In this document: positions 1-8,953 of the stretch, in pieces
Position numbering within the stretch: position 1 is the stretch's first letter
Layout of the letters: each line of letters starts with the position of its first letter
Origin: Paenibacillus faecis
GTDB lineage: Bacteria > Bacillota > Bacilli > Paenibacillales > Paenibacillaceae
Assembly: GCF_008084145.1 (NCBI RefSeq)
Contig: NZ_VSDO01000001.1
Coordinates: 434,001 to 498,000 of the forward strand
DNA: 64,000 nt
Reading direction: 5' to 3'
Notes under the pieces: generated by a model
Seen by the model: only the letters and a program-made list of their open reading frames with translations
The model's database searches: none
What the model was told of the DNA's origin: nothing
Program-made: the position numbers and the translations under genes

Positions 1-201
1 TTATTTTGATCAACTCCTTCAACTCATTAGCTTCACTTAAAGTGAAACTTCCCGAAATACTGAATTCCCCGGAAACTAAAACCGTTTGTACCGTTGGAGC
101 TGCGATCAACTCCCCAATTCTTTGGGTAAGTTCCCACCATAAGGGGAAACATGCGAAAATAGAAGGGACAGCAAAAAAAATAAAATAATATTCAATTTCA
201 T
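1..201 (-). pseudogene. Frame-disrupted lipoprotein with SecD P1-head-like domain, partial
   Basis: The minus strand opens with an ATG at 201-199, ten bases after the stop of the upstream DinB gene, and begins like a secretion signal (MKLNIILFF). That frame soon ends at a stop. The adjacent frame, entered after a run of eight T, reads to the window edge without a stop. It contains IAAPTVQTVLVSGEF and ISGSFTLSEANELKELI, which resemble the end of the P1 head of SecD. A one-base shift in the T run would join a signal peptide with a lipobox-like SIFAC to that domain. I read this as a broken or slippage-dependent gene cut by the window edge. Family assignment is by eye and tentative. Confidence 0.35.
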
Positions 202-211
202 GAGCTTACTC

Positions 212-688
212 TCACTTTCTAAGGTACTCCTTCATGGGTTTCATATGATGCCGATCATGCCAAATAAAATCCTTCAAGTATTGCGGGATATGAAAAACAT
301 TACCGTCCCCGTCCGTATAATTTTGCTCCACCGCCTCTTCCGGCAGCGCTTCAATCGTTTCTATGATCTTTTTACGATAATCTATGGCTTCTTCCACCAA
401 TGCGTCTGTCGTTATCGCTTTACTGTAAACCACAGCTTCCCGGTTGAATTCATCATAGTTCAAATGCTTTAGCGTCAATTCCTGATGCGTGGCAATCTTG
501 TGAATGGCTTCTTCATAAAAGTACTTATCCCATAACATCATGTGACTAACGATGTCTTTGATCGTCCATTTTCCGGGTTTCAGGCTAGAGTTCCAGGTAC
601 TCTTATCCAGTTGCTTAAGGGTGTCTACGAACGCGATCCATTCTACAAAAGACTTGATTAATTTTTGGTTTTTCACGGACATTGACAT
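212..688 (-). CDS. DinB-fold (DfsB-like) protein
   Basis: A 158-residue protein of the DinB/DfsB four-helix superfamily, which commonly binds a divalent metal through three histidines and includes thiol-dependent enzymes. Visible signs are the early helix ending in KPGKWTIKDIVSHMMLWD, with a histidine in the expected first metal position, and the late WHDRHHMKPM that supplies the other histidines. Length is normal for the family. The substrate cannot be told from sequence. It lies between a Nudix gene and the broken gene at the left edge. Two further DinB-fold genes (18104-18643, 22737-23219) lie in the cassette array, so the family is over-represented here. Confidence 0.8.
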   Translation of the reverse strand: MSMSVKNQKLIKSFVEWIAFVDTLKQLDKSTWNSSLKPGKWTIKDIVSHMMLWDKYFYEEAIHKIATHQELTLKHLNYDEFNREAVVYSKAITTDALVEEAIDYRKKIIETIEALPEEAVEQNYTDGDGNVFHIPQYLKDFIWHDRHHMKPMKEYLRK

Positions 689-732
689 TTATCATCCATC
701 CTTTATTTTTTTGAGATCTATCCATTTGTGAC

Positions 733-1197
733 TCATTCATCTTCAAACGTACTTCCGAAACCCGGCCCCGCCACGCCCTTGGTGTAGTTTTCAATCATGT
801 TTCTCACCGGCACGGGGAGCAGGTTGTGTCTTTCCATTTCACCTAAGGGAATCCAATAAAACTCCAAGTGGTCCTCTTGGGATATGGGATTTCTTCCAGG
901 ATCCGTGTGGTCCAAACAGGTAGCAAAAACATGACCGATCTCTTGGTGATACACTCCCTTATCTTCATATGCGGCCTCCACCGCCCCGATATAAGCACCG
1001 ACCTCACACGCCAGGCCCAGCTCTTCATGGATCTCTCTTTGCAATGAGGTTCGAATGCTTTCGTGAAATTCCACATGGCCGCCCGGTAAAAACGTATTAT
1101 CCATGCCTTTACAATGAGCAACCAAGAGGTGATGATCCGCCAAAATGACACCTCGGGCCAATACGTGGTATTTCTGTGGTTGAGCTTGCTTTTGCAC
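733..1197 (-). CDS. Nudix hydrolase
   Basis: A 154-residue Nudix-fold hydrolase. The Nudix box is present in the stretch beginning GGHVEFHESIRTSLQREIHE and continuing ELGL, with the metal-binding glutamates in order. Enzymes of this family hydrolyse nucleoside diphosphates linked to another moiety, but the substrate is not predictable. The C-terminal tail (GVAGPGFGSTFEDE) is unusual and may be strain-specific. It lies just upstream of the DinB-fold gene on the same strand with a 44-base gap, so the two may be cotranscribed. Confidence 0.85.
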   Translation of the reverse strand: MQKQAQPQKYHVLARGVILADHHLLVAHCKGMDNTFLPGGHVEFHESIRTSLQREIHEELGLACEVGAYIGAVEAAYEDKGVYHQEIGHVFATCLDHTDPGRNPISQEDHLEFYWIPLGEMERHNLLPVPVRNMIENYTKGVAGPGFGSTFEDE

Positions 1198-1300
1198 GTA
1201 AAAACCTCCCTATCCTATACTACAGCCGGATCTTCCTTGCTATTAAGAGCCACAAACGTAATCCATTATCAATGGACTGCATTCCTGTATTCATACAAAA

Positions 1301-1395
1301 ACCCAGCCCTAAATCAAAAGGAGGCTGGGTCACTGAATGTTTTTCTCCCATGATTATACAGGCAAACTCCCTCGTTAGGCTAGCCCTAACGATTA
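1301..1395. repeat. Hairpin repeat related to the loop of some array attC-like sites
   Basis: Inside the 497-base gap 1198-1694. ACCCAGCC (1301-1308) pairs with GGCTGGGT (1323-1330), followed at 1347-1360 by CCCATGATTATACA and at 1373-1390 by a second small palindrome, TTAGGCTAGCCCTAA. The same CCCAGCC/GGCTGGG stem followed by CCATGATTATACA forms the interior of the sites at 18661 and 19579. The gap also contains the promoter region of the SLH gene at 1695. It may act as a terminator for the gene to the left, or be a relic of a cassette boundary. Confidence 0.5.
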
Positions 1396-1694
1396 CAATC
1401 CCGTTTCGGCAGCTTAAAAACTATATAGAATAGGGTTTCCCTAATTACCAATGAAAACCAATGTAAATTGGTAGGGAATTGTGTCTTTAAAAGACACATT
1501 TCTCAAGTCATTTTTTTGCCGGTTTTATTCAATCCCAGGGGGATTATTCCGATAATCCAAGTATATACAGTTGGGTGTTTTTGTAATGGGAATGAAAACC
1601 TGTTGAAAAAAGACCGGTTTTCAAGGTTGACATGGAGGTGCAGGCTAAAGTGACCACGATGATGTCTCACAGAGGAGGTTGATGATCCGAAATA

Positions 1695-4637
1695 ATGAAG
1701 AGTGAAAAGAAAATAAAACGATTTAGTCGTTACGTGGCTGGTTTACTGGCTGTTTGGTTGTTCTTTATACATAGTGTTCCCGCTTTTGCAAACAGAGCCT
1801 TTAACGATATTGAACATTCCTATGCGGCCGATGCGATCGAGGTCATGGCTGCCCAAGGTTATGTAACTGGTTATGAGGATGGGAGCTTTCGGCCTTTGCG
1901 TTTTATTACGCGGCAGGAATGCGCAAGCATTTTCGCCAAAATCATAAAGCGAGCATCTAATAACAAAGGTCTAACTTCTTTTCGCGATGTGTCAACATGG
2001 GCTCTACCTTATGTACAAATCTTGCAGGAAGAGAGTATTACTAAGGGAATCGGTGACCAATTATTCGGCGCCAAGAACAATTTGAGTCGCCAGGATATGG
2101 CCGTTTGGTATGCCAGGTATTTCGGTGTTTCTGAACATACCCTATCCTCCGGGATATCCAGCTTTGTGGATCGGTCCGATATATCGGACTATGCACAAAC
2201 GAGCGTGTGGCTGATGGAGGAATTAGAGCTGATTGAGGGGGATACGAATCATTATTTCCATCCCAAACAATTTGTGACACGGCAGGACGCTGTGCTAATT
2301 GCTTATCGCGTCTGGCTTAGCGGGGACGATCTGAGAGAACGCGCCCAGCGCTTACTGGAGTCATTAGGACAAGGACCTGCAACCGAGAATCAGCCGATCA
2401 GCCCAACGGAACCGAAGAAGGCAACGGGCGATCTGGCACCCGAGATTAGCAGACCGCCTGCGAATTTGGAAACCACGGGGCCTAGCAGCCATAGTCCTAG
2501 ACCTGATCCACCAGCAAGTCCGGTAACACCGACGGAGCCGATAACTCCAACTGAACCGAAGCCGGAGCAGCCTGAGATTCCACCAGGGGCTGACCCTAAA
2601 CCACCGGAGACACCACCTATAAAGCCACCAGGGACACCACCAGCGACAAATCCAACAGCTCCGCCAAAACCACCGGTGCTTCCAGTGGGTGATTCTGTGG
2701 ATTTTGTAGCGGATGAAGTCGTCATCAAAGCACCGGAGCTGGTAAATCAACCGGAAACGTATCCTTCGTATCAGTTGTCCTTTCAGCTCTACAATGAAGG
2801 GCGGCCGGTAACCATTCCCGCTGCCAGCGTCACAAGTGTAACTTATACATTTAGTGATGAATTAGATGTTTTTGATGAACAAGGGAAAATCGCACATACC
2901 GGGAATATTCCGACGGCTGACAGCTTCATTCCTGTAGGGATAAAAATCACCATTGCCAAGCCCTATCGGGTACTTACAGCACAGACCAAGCTGATCGTAA
3001 AAGGCAAGACTCCTCCGGCGGAGGATCCGAGTGTCATCAGCTCCGTATACTTGGCGACGAATAACATTCCGCAGTCTATTACTCTAGACCCTGCATCCTG
3101 GAGTATGCCCTACATATTTCGGAATGCCAAAGGAGAGGTCATACCATCAGGTTTGTTACCGTCAGACTTGAAGCTTCGGATCGAGGATTCCAGGGGAATA
3201 TTTGACCAGGATGGACACATAGCCAACCTGCATCTGATTCCTCCGGTGAACTCTGTCATACCATTCAAGATCGAAGTTGAATCGTCATCCCAAGGAATTC
3301 ACTTCATCTCCGATGCCGAATTGACGGTAGTACCGGGAGAACGCAAAAAGCAATATTTTGCTGTCTCACTAATGCTGCAGGGGCAAGATCCGGGCAGTAC
3401 GACCACGGTGGAACAAATCGAGCAGGCTCGTCAATTGCTGATGGACCACTTTGGCCCTAACATAAAAGTAACTTGGGCCATGGAAAATCGATTTGTTTTC
3501 GTAGAAACGAATCGTCCGCAGCTTAAAAAGGTTTTGGAATACGTCGACCAGTACGGTGATGAAGTCGGTATTTTGGACGGGTATCCGAATAACCTGTATG
3601 ACCTCCCTTTATGGGAATTGCGGATGAACGAGTGGTTGTATATGTATCGTTACAATGCGCTCAATGAACTGCACCAATCCAATACGATGGGATCACCTTC
3701 AGTGTTTGAAGGCATGGATACAGACCAATATCGGAAGTATCTGCCTAAATCATTGACCAGCTTTACAGTGAATCCCGAGCAAACCCAATGGCTCAAAGAT
3801 CACTTTAAGATCACTTCCGCGATGGGGTGGTCGGCTACACAATATAATGTGAACGGCATGTATGGTGAGGGTTCACCTTTGATGCCTTACTGGTCCAATA
3901 AAGACAATCCGATGGTCCCTGCGCAGAGAGTTTCGGATAATAGCGGCACCGTATTCATGAATTCGATTACGATTGATCCGATTGGATCGCGCTATACCAA
4001 AGATTCCTCCCGCTGGACTCTCCATCCGGGTGACCCCTATGTGAATGAAACGGATGCGGCACCACAACTGTATATAGCGCAACAATATTTAGATAATCCG
4101 TTTCAACGTATAAATACGGTAAACTATTTGTCCATTATTTTGGACATTAACTGGCTTGCCAGTAACCCTAACATGTCCGAAATCTGGGAGAACTTTGTGA
4201 ACCACTTCCCTGATGACCGCGAAGTCGAGATTGTGGGCGTGGACGCACTGAAACAGATTTATGAATCATCAGCCGGATCGAATAATGATCATGCAGAATT
4301 TACACTCATGTTCAGAGGCTCCGGCTTTAAGACGGCTATGGACTCCAATAATTCACCGGCCAATCTGCGCTATTTGTGGACGGAAAACGCCTCACAGCGG
4401 ATTATTTTATCCAAAGAGGATGGAGACGAGGCATGGTCCGTTATTGATTTCACCGACTATACTCGCAGTCCGGTTCCAAAGACACCTTACAACCTGAACA
4501 AGAACACGGATGTAAGCTATATCACCGGAAGGAACTTCAAGCTAAGTCCTACGGCTCCGTTAACCGCAGAGGAAATTCAGCGCATAAAGGATCGTTTGAA
4601 GCAGATTTACTTCGCTGAGGAAGTGAATTATCAATAA
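1695..4637 (+). CDS. SLH-domain surface protein with large uncharacterised C-terminal domain
   Basis: A 980-residue exported protein. Residues 1-33 form a signal peptide. Residues ~33-190 hold three SLH repeats (FNDIEHSYAADAIEVM..GYEDGSFRPLRFITRQE is the first), which anchor proteins to pyruvylated secondary cell-wall polymer. Residues ~225-335 are a Pro/Thr-rich spacer with PTEP and PPKPP repeats. Residues ~335-550 contain two similar Ig-like modules. Residues ~550-980 form a globular domain with TWAMENRFVF and YGDEVGILDGYPNNLY, recalling the DUF3863 or polysaccharide-deacetylase-like barrel family, though I cannot confirm this. AGAGGAGG lies about 17 bases upstream of the start, rather far, but an in-frame stop just upstream rules out a longer protein. 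It is one of the few plus-strand genes in the left half. Confidence 0.8.
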   Translation: MKSEKKIKRFSRYVAGLLAVWLFFIHSVPAFANRAFNDIEHSYAADAIEVMAAQGYVTGYEDGSFRPLRFITRQECASIFAKIIKRASNNKGLTSFRDVSTWALPYVQILQEESITKGIGDQLFGAKNNLSRQDMAVWYARYFGVSEHTLSSGISSFVDRSDISDYAQTSVWLMEELELIEGDTNHYFHPKQFVTRQDAVLIAYRVWLSGDDLRERAQRLLESLGQGPATENQPISPTEPKKATGDLAPEISRPPANLETTGPSSHSPRPDPPASPVTPTEPITPTEPKPEQPEIPPGADPKPPETPPIKPPGTPPATNPTAPPKPPVLPVGDSVDFVADEVVIKAPELVNQPETYPSYQLSFQLYNEGRPVTIPAASVTSVTYTFSDELDVFDEQGKIAHTGNIPTADSFIPVGIKITIAKPYRVLTAQTKLIVKGKTPPAEDPSVISSVYLATNNIPQSITLDPASWSMPYIFRNAKGEVIPSGLLPSDLKLRIEDSRGIFDQDGHIANLHLIPPVNSVIPFKIEVESSSQGIHFISDAELTVVPGERKKQYFAVSLMLQGQDPGSTTTVEQIEQARQLLMDHFGPNIKVTWAMENRFVFVETNRPQLKKVLEYVDQYGDEVGILDGYPNNLYDLPLWELRMNEWLYMYRYNALNELHQSNTMGSPSVFEGMDTDQYRKYLPKSLTSFTVNPEQTQWLKDHFKITSAMGWSATQYNVNGMYGEGSPLMPYWSNKDNPMVPAQRVSDNSGTVFMNSITIDPIGSRYTKDSSRWTLHPGDPYVNETDAAPQLYIAQQYLDNPFQRINTVNYLSIILDINWLASNPNMSEIWENFVNHFPDDREVEIVGVDALKQIYESSAGSNNDHAEFTLMFRGSGFKTAMDSNNSPANLRYLWTENASQRIILSKEDGDEAWSVIDFTDYTRSPVPKTPYNLNKNTDVSYITGRNFKLSPTAPLTAEEIQRIKDRLKQIYFAEEVNYQ

Positions 4638-4681
4638 AAGTCCTAATTCGAGGGGCTTTGGAACCCGAGTTTTAAAGAAAA

Positions 4682-4715
4682 AGAACCGAGAGCATATCGC
4701 TTTCGGTTCTTTTTT
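4682..4715. terminator. Bidirectional rho-independent terminator
   Basis: AGAACCGA (4682-4689) pairs with TCGGTTCT (4703-4710), flanked by A-rich sequence on the left and a T run on the right. It lies between the converging SLH gene (ends 4637) and the methyltransferase gene (ends 4775), and can serve both. Confidence 0.85.
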
Positions 4716-4774
4716 AGGCTGCTCGATTGTGAAAATATTCCATAAGGGGTTTCCCTGTCATCTTTTGAAGACAA

Positions 4775-5575
4775 CTAATCCACTTTCCGGCCCACAAAGA
4801 GTCCGTGATTGCTCATTCCCAGGATCGAGGGCTCCGAACAAGTTCGTAAATGGTACGCCACCCATAGTTTAAACTCTTCTTCACTGAAATCGTTCACCAT
4901 ATCCCGCAAATATTGGCCCACCCCGTCTGTGGCTACATTTGCGATTTTGCCGATACCTCGCTGGGTTAACAGTTGTTCCATTTCGCTCGGCGAGTGAAAA
5001 TAAGCATCCGTCCAAAAGCCTGGAACTTCGTGAGAAAAAATCCTGCCCTCATCCAATATTTTACTCACCCAGGGTTCTTCTAAGTATTTTCTGTCTTTTT
5101 GGATCAAATGGGGAAGAATAAAGAACTTATTGACATACGCTACGGCAAGAATCCCCCCTGGTTTTAGAACCCTAATGCATTCACGAATACACCGTTCTTG
5201 ATCCCTCGGGTCGGTTAGATGATAAATAGGCCCTAAGCATAAGACAACATCAAAACGCCCGTTTTCGAAACGGGAAAGGTCCCTCGCGTCGATCACCTTC
5301 GCCCGGACATGATTCATTCCTAATTCATCCGCCTTGGTCTCTATCATCTGGACATGTCTAGGCGTAATGTCGGTGGAGACCACAGGATTCCCTTTTTCCG
5401 CGTAATAAAAAGAATAAATTCCCGTACCCGCTCCAAGATCCAAAATTTCATGATCATTCGAGATATGCTGGTCCAGCACATGGGTGGTGGTGATGAATTC
5501 AAGTCTTCTGGAGTGGTCCGTTGTGAGCCTGGACGATTCGTCATATTGGTTATAGTAACGAATGATTGCCTCCAT
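4775..5575 (-). CDS. Class I SAM-dependent methyltransferase
   Basis: A 266-residue methyltransferase. Motif I is ILDLGAGTGIYSFYYAEKG at residues ~43-61. The acidic motif II is VVSTDITP. DVVLCLGPIYHL and VLKPGGILAVAYVN follow as motifs IV-VI of the UbiE/Methyltransf_11 type. The substrate is not inferable. It heads away from the terminator at 4682-4715 and follows the acetyltransferase gene at 5621-6082 by 45 bases on the same strand, so cotranscription is likely. Confidence 0.85.
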   Translation of the reverse strand: MEAIIRYYNQYDESSRLTTDHSRRLEFITTTHVLDQHISNDHEILDLGAGTGIYSFYYAEKGNPVVSTDITPRHVQMIETKADELGMNHVRAKVIDARDLSRFENGRFDVVLCLGPIYHLTDPRDQERCIRECIRVLKPGGILAVAYVNKFFILPHLIQKDRKYLEEPWVSKILDEGRIFSHEVPGFWTDAYFHSPSEMEQLLTQRGIGKIANVATDGVGQYLRDMVNDFSEEEFKLWVAYHLRTCSEPSILGMSNHGLFVGRKVD

Positions 5576-5620
5576 GGTTTATTCTCCCCTTGGTTTGCGT
5601 CTATGAGAGAGAGTTTCTCC

Positions 5621-6082
5621 TCACAGCAACATTTCAAACTCAATTTCATGCTTTATCGGAATCCCGTCTTCACTTGTGAAGGGAATCGACGGTTTAAGCT
5701 TTCTCGCGGCCTCCACCGCATTTCTGTGTATGGCCTTCATCTCAAATCCGCGCCTTTGATAAAACCGAATCGCCCTTAAATTTTCATTGGTTGTTACTAA
5801 CCATACTCTTCTGCAGCTTGCTGTCCGGGCATGGTCAACGACACGTTGGACCAGTGCAGAGCCTACGCCTAGGTTCTCTTTCCGGCTTTCAAGGGAAACG
5901 ATCTCACATTCATGATTTTCAATGAGATAAAATACCGTCCCTAGAATTCCCTCGTCAGTTAAAGCCGCAAACCCGGGGAGTGTATTTAAATCATGCATTC
6001 TGCCGCAAGTTGCAACAAAACCGCTATCAACAACGGCGGATTCATGCATGGCTTTCATTTCGTCGATGTCTGTAATTAGCAT
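5621..6082 (-). CDS. GNAT-family N-acetyltransferase
   Basis: A 153-residue GNAT acetyltransferase. The acetyl-CoA loop is visible as SRKENLGVGSALVQRVVDHA (the R/Q-x-x-G-x-G/A type), followed by LVTTNENLRAIRFYQRRGFE, the typical beta5/alpha4 end. The acceptor substrate is unknown. It is one of six GNAT genes in the first 15.5 kb. It starts ten bases after the stop of the 379-residue gene upstream and is probably in the same transcript. Confidence 0.85.
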   Translation of the reverse strand: MLITDIDEMKAMHESAVVDSGFVATCGRMHDLNTLPGFAALTDEGILGTVFYLIENHECEIVSLESRKENLGVGSALVQRVVDHARTASCRRVWLVTTNENLRAIRFYQRRGFEMKAIHRNAVEAARKLKPSIPFTSEDGIPIKHEIEFEMLL

Positions 6083-6092
6083 GATTTCCCCC

Positions 6093-7232
6093 TCACTCTA
6101 AATCATAAAACTGGTCAAAATACATGGAGAAAACCCGATATATTTCTTTAAAACGAGATACTTCCAGCTCATAATGTCCTGTAAACTCGATATTCGCATG
6201 CTCGCCTTCGTAACAAATAATCCTGTGAGCATACCCATCATTCCATAAACTCTGATAAGTCAGCTTGGCCGAGACTTCCCTGCTCAGAGTTACAAACCAA
6301 TGACGGATCGATTCGGATTGGGAAAACAACTGATCTGTCTTCCACTTTTTTGGAATAAATCGTACCGCGACCCGGTCTTCATCACCACCAAGTTCTTCTT
6401 CCGAATAATCGATCCTCTCGATTTGCACTTTGTAATCCGGCTCTATATACTTATAGACGATTTCTTTGTTGAAGTAGGGAATACCGCCTTGAGATATACC
6501 ATACTCTTGCTCGCCATGTCCTTCTTCCAGATACCTCATCAGCGCCGAGTCCAGATCAAACTTTAAAACAACCTGACCGTTGTCAAAGTGCCCCTGCCTC
6601 TCAATATAGCTTCGCAATGGTTCGAGATCGGCTTTCCTCAGGATCAAAGTATACTCTTCTTCAAACTTGTAATTCGTCTCATAAGAAGCGAGGATATCCG
6701 GTAAATTTTTAGAGAATTCATCCATAGCCCCAAGAAAATTTTTTTGACTTACCTCGAACAGGCCTTCCCCTTTAAACGCTAAAAAGGCTTCCGAACCCTC
6801 CAAAAAGATGACCCTGCGTCCTTCCGATTCCAGGTCCAAGTAAGTCAACTTGGCGTCTACCCTTCTGCTCAGAGCCACAAACCAGTTTCTGACGGACACG
6901 GAATCCTCGAATAGCCGGCTCATATCGGATGTAACCGCCGTAAATCTTACCACGAGCTCCTCGTCATTTGCCTGAGGAGTTCGTTCGTCATAATCAATGC
7001 CGCCAATCCTGGCCCGGTTGTCCGGCAGCAGATATTTTTGAATTTCTGCTTTATCGTAATGCGGTTTCCAATCATATCCCCCTTCCAAATACTTCAGAAC
7101 ATGGGAGTCGAGTTCGAAATAAGCACTGAAATGATCTGATAAATCAACCTCTCCATGCTCTTCCACGAAATGAAATAATTCATCTCTTCTAACTTTCTTG
7201 ATCACAAGTACATAACTGTAGTCGAGCCCCAT
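6093..7232 (-). CDS. Hypothetical protein made of two tandem homologous halves
   Basis: A 379-residue protein I do not recognise. It is an internal duplication. Residues ~4-190 and ~193-379 share the same order of motifs: YSYVLVIKK / EYTLILRK, FELDSHVLKYLEGG / FDLDSALMRYLEEG, VRNWFVALSRRVDAKLTYLD / IRHWFVTLSREVSAKLTYQS, and VIFLEGSEAFLAFKG / IICYEGEHANIEFTG. There is no signal peptide or membrane segment, so it is probably cytosolic. It sits in a minus-strand run of acetyltransferases. Confidence 0.7.
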   Translation of the reverse strand: MGLDYSYVLVIKKVRRDELFHFVEEHGEVDLSDHFSAYFELDSHVLKYLEGGYDWKPHYDKAEIQKYLLPDNRARIGGIDYDERTPQANDEELVVRFTAVTSDMSRLFEDSVSVRNWFVALSRRVDAKLTYLDLESEGRRVIFLEGSEAFLAFKGEGLFEVSQKNFLGAMDEFSKNLPDILASYETNYKFEEEYTLILRKADLEPLRSYIERQGHFDNGQVVLKFDLDSALMRYLEEGHGEQEYGISQGGIPYFNKEIVYKYIEPDYKVQIERIDYSEEELGGDEDRVAVRFIPKKWKTDQLFSQSESIRHWFVTLSREVSAKLTYQSLWNDGYAHRIICYEGEHANIEFTGHYELEVSRFKEIYRVFSMYFDQFYDLE

Positions 7233-7263
7233 CTATATGGCCTCTCCTTTCCGGCGGCAAATC

Positions 7264-7743
7264 TTAGGCTATGCTTAAACTCATGACGATTTGTTCTCCG
7301 ATCGGTCCCATTCTTCTTTCCCCCGTGTCCACAAATCCCACTTTCAAATACAGCTGTTGAGCCGGAATATTTTTGTGATTGACCACCAAGACGACTTCAT
7401 CACAATGCTCAAATTCTTTTCTCACAAAAAGAGGCAGCTGAAGCATTCCTTTTCTCGCATATCCCTTGCGCTGCTGTTTTAAATTGATGGATAAAGCCGT
7501 TAATAGCATAGCGTTTGGATTGGTGGTATAGTCTTTAACCCGATCCGTGGCATGGAGCAAAAAAAATCCCACAGCCACCCCTTCATCTAATATAACGATG
7601 GGATACTGACCTTCCGTTACATTAAGCACTTCACTTGGCAGCGCCGTAAATTGCCGTTGTTCCTCAGGAAGCTCAAATTTGTTCAACTCAGCTACATGTT
7701 TTTCCGCCAAATGAACCAATTTAATGTCGTCTAGTTTTTCCAT
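7264..7743 (-). CDS. GNAT-family N-acetyltransferase
   Basis: A 159-residue GNAT enzyme. LLTALSINLKQQRKGYARKG carries the acetyl-CoA binding Q-x-x-G-x-A segment, followed by VLVVNHKNIPAQQLYLKVGF, the conserved N-x-x-A-x-x-L-Y-x-x-x-G-F ending. The substrate is not predictable. It is 31 bases upstream of the duplicated hypothetical gene and 27 bases downstream of the lipoprotein gene, in the same direction. Confidence 0.85.
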   Translation of the reverse strand: MEKLDDIKLVHLAEKHVAELNKFELPEEQRQFTALPSEVLNVTEGQYPIVILDEGVAVGFFLLHATDRVKDYTTNPNAMLLTALSINLKQQRKGYARKGMLQLPLFVRKEFEHCDEVVLVVNHKNIPAQQLYLKVGFVDTGERRMGPIGEQIVMSLSIA

Positions 7744-7770
7744 ACTTGCTCTCCCTAATCAAAATATATC

Positions 7771-8193
7771 TCAACTTCTGTTCGACCCATGAAGCATAAA
7801 ATCTTCCCCACAAAGCGAATTCGTTACTTCAATTTCCGTGTGATGCGTTTCTACTCCACCGACACTGGTTCCGCCGGTCCCCCTAATGTTCACGCAGGTC
7901 GGGTCGATGGCCGTCCGGTTGCCTTTTTCATCCACATAAAAATACTGATCAATAACCTCTCCGTAATCGTACATAGGGTTCGATGTTTCGTATTTCCCGT
8001 TTGAATCTACAGGTATAACGTCGTATTTCCCTTCCCTTTCGAGAAGTGGAGCCCCTTTTACATTATAAATGACCCTAATAATCCCCTCGTAACCTTGCGG
8101 TATAAGGTAGAGGTCATAAGTTCCTCGTTGGTATGGGGAAGCACATCCTACTGTTAAGGCTAAACACAAAATAGCGAGGAGCATTTGCTTCAT
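7771..8193 (-). CDS. Lipoprotein of DUF6843 type
   Basis: A 140-residue exported lipoprotein. The signal MKQMLLAILCLALTVGCASP ends in a lipobox with Cys17. The mature part begins with a beta-rich segment (YLIPQGYEGIIRVIYNVKGA) typical of small Bacillus lipoproteins annotated DUF6843. The name is from memory of the family. Function is unknown; it would sit on the outer face of the membrane. The ATP-grasp gene upstream ends 17 bases away. Confidence 0.65.
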   Translation of the reverse strand: MKQMLLAILCLALTVGCASPYQRGTYDLYLIPQGYEGIIRVIYNVKGAPLLEREGKYDVIPVDSNGKYETSNPMYDYGEVIDQYFYVDEKGNRTAIDPTCVNIRGTGGTSVGGVETHHTEIEVTNSLCGEDFMLHGSNRS

Positions 8194-8209
8194 ACGCCAG
8201 GTCCTTTCC

Positions 8210-8953
8210 CTAAAGAGTTCGAAGATAATCCGTTGTCCCCGTTAATTCGGACCATCTGGCCGAGAGAAATTTTGCATAGTTTAAAGGACTGATCCCGTAA
8301 GTCCCCAAAGAATGGCCGTCGTTGATCTCCACCAACTTCATTTCGCCATTGAGGTCAACTCCGAAATCCATCCCGTAGGCGGCTGGTGCATCGATAAAAT
8401 CACGGATTGCATTCTCGACAACCCTGAGATCTATTTTAGAATCCCAGGCCCCTTTATAGTAGCGGATATCAAGGATCTGACCGTATCGGATAAAACAACG
8501 CCATTCCGTTTTAAAATGCACCACTTCGGAGCACCAAATCGTCGTCCGTTCATCCTCGTCATTCAATCCTATAAAATCCCGATACTCTTTCACAACTCGC
8601 CCGGCAAACTGTTTGGTCGTGTCTTTAGGTTTAATAAATATACCCCAATCCTGTGGTTTCTGGATAAGTTCCTGAAGGGTGGTGGCCCAAATTTTTCTGC
8701 CGAAATAGCGTGACAAAGAAGGCGGATAATCGATTTCTCCCTGTTTTCTTTCAAACCCCAAAATTTCAAGGCGCTTTCTCACGTTTCCGATCCCGCTCAC
8801 CAGGATATGTTCAGGATCAAACTCCCTGATCTCCTGTACGTCATGGAATTTAACGGTCTCCCAACCCAAGGAAGTAAAACCTTCATTCGCGATAAACGCG
8901 TTTACGTTGTAAAAATTTCCGTTCTTATCGGTCTGAATATAAGCTCTCATCAT
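8210..8953 (-). CDS. ATP-grasp domain protein
   Basis: A 247-residue protein with ATP-grasp features. WGIFIKPKDTTKQFAGRVVK holds the lysine that contacts ATP phosphates, and MDFGVDLNGEMKLVEINDGH supplies the acidic and Asn residues of the metal site. Such enzymes ligate a carboxylate to an amine or thiol using ATP. The N-terminal ~80 residues are a pre-ATP-grasp domain. The substrate is unknown. Its start codon overlaps the end of the acetyltransferase gene at 8950-9492 by four bases, so the two are translationally coupled and may modify the same compound. Confidence 0.75.
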   Translation of the reverse strand: MMRAYIQTDKNGNFYNVNAFIANEGFTSLGWETVKFHDVQEIREFDPEHILVSGIGNVRKRLEILGFERKQGEIDYPPSLSRYFGRKIWATTLQELIQKPQDWGIFIKPKDTTKQFAGRVVKEYRDFIGLNDEDERTTIWCSEVVHFKTEWRCFIRYGQILDIRYYKGAWDSKIDLRVVENAIRDFIDAPAAYGMDFGVDLNGEMKLVEINDGHSLGTYGISPLNYAKFLSARWSELTGTTDYLRTL

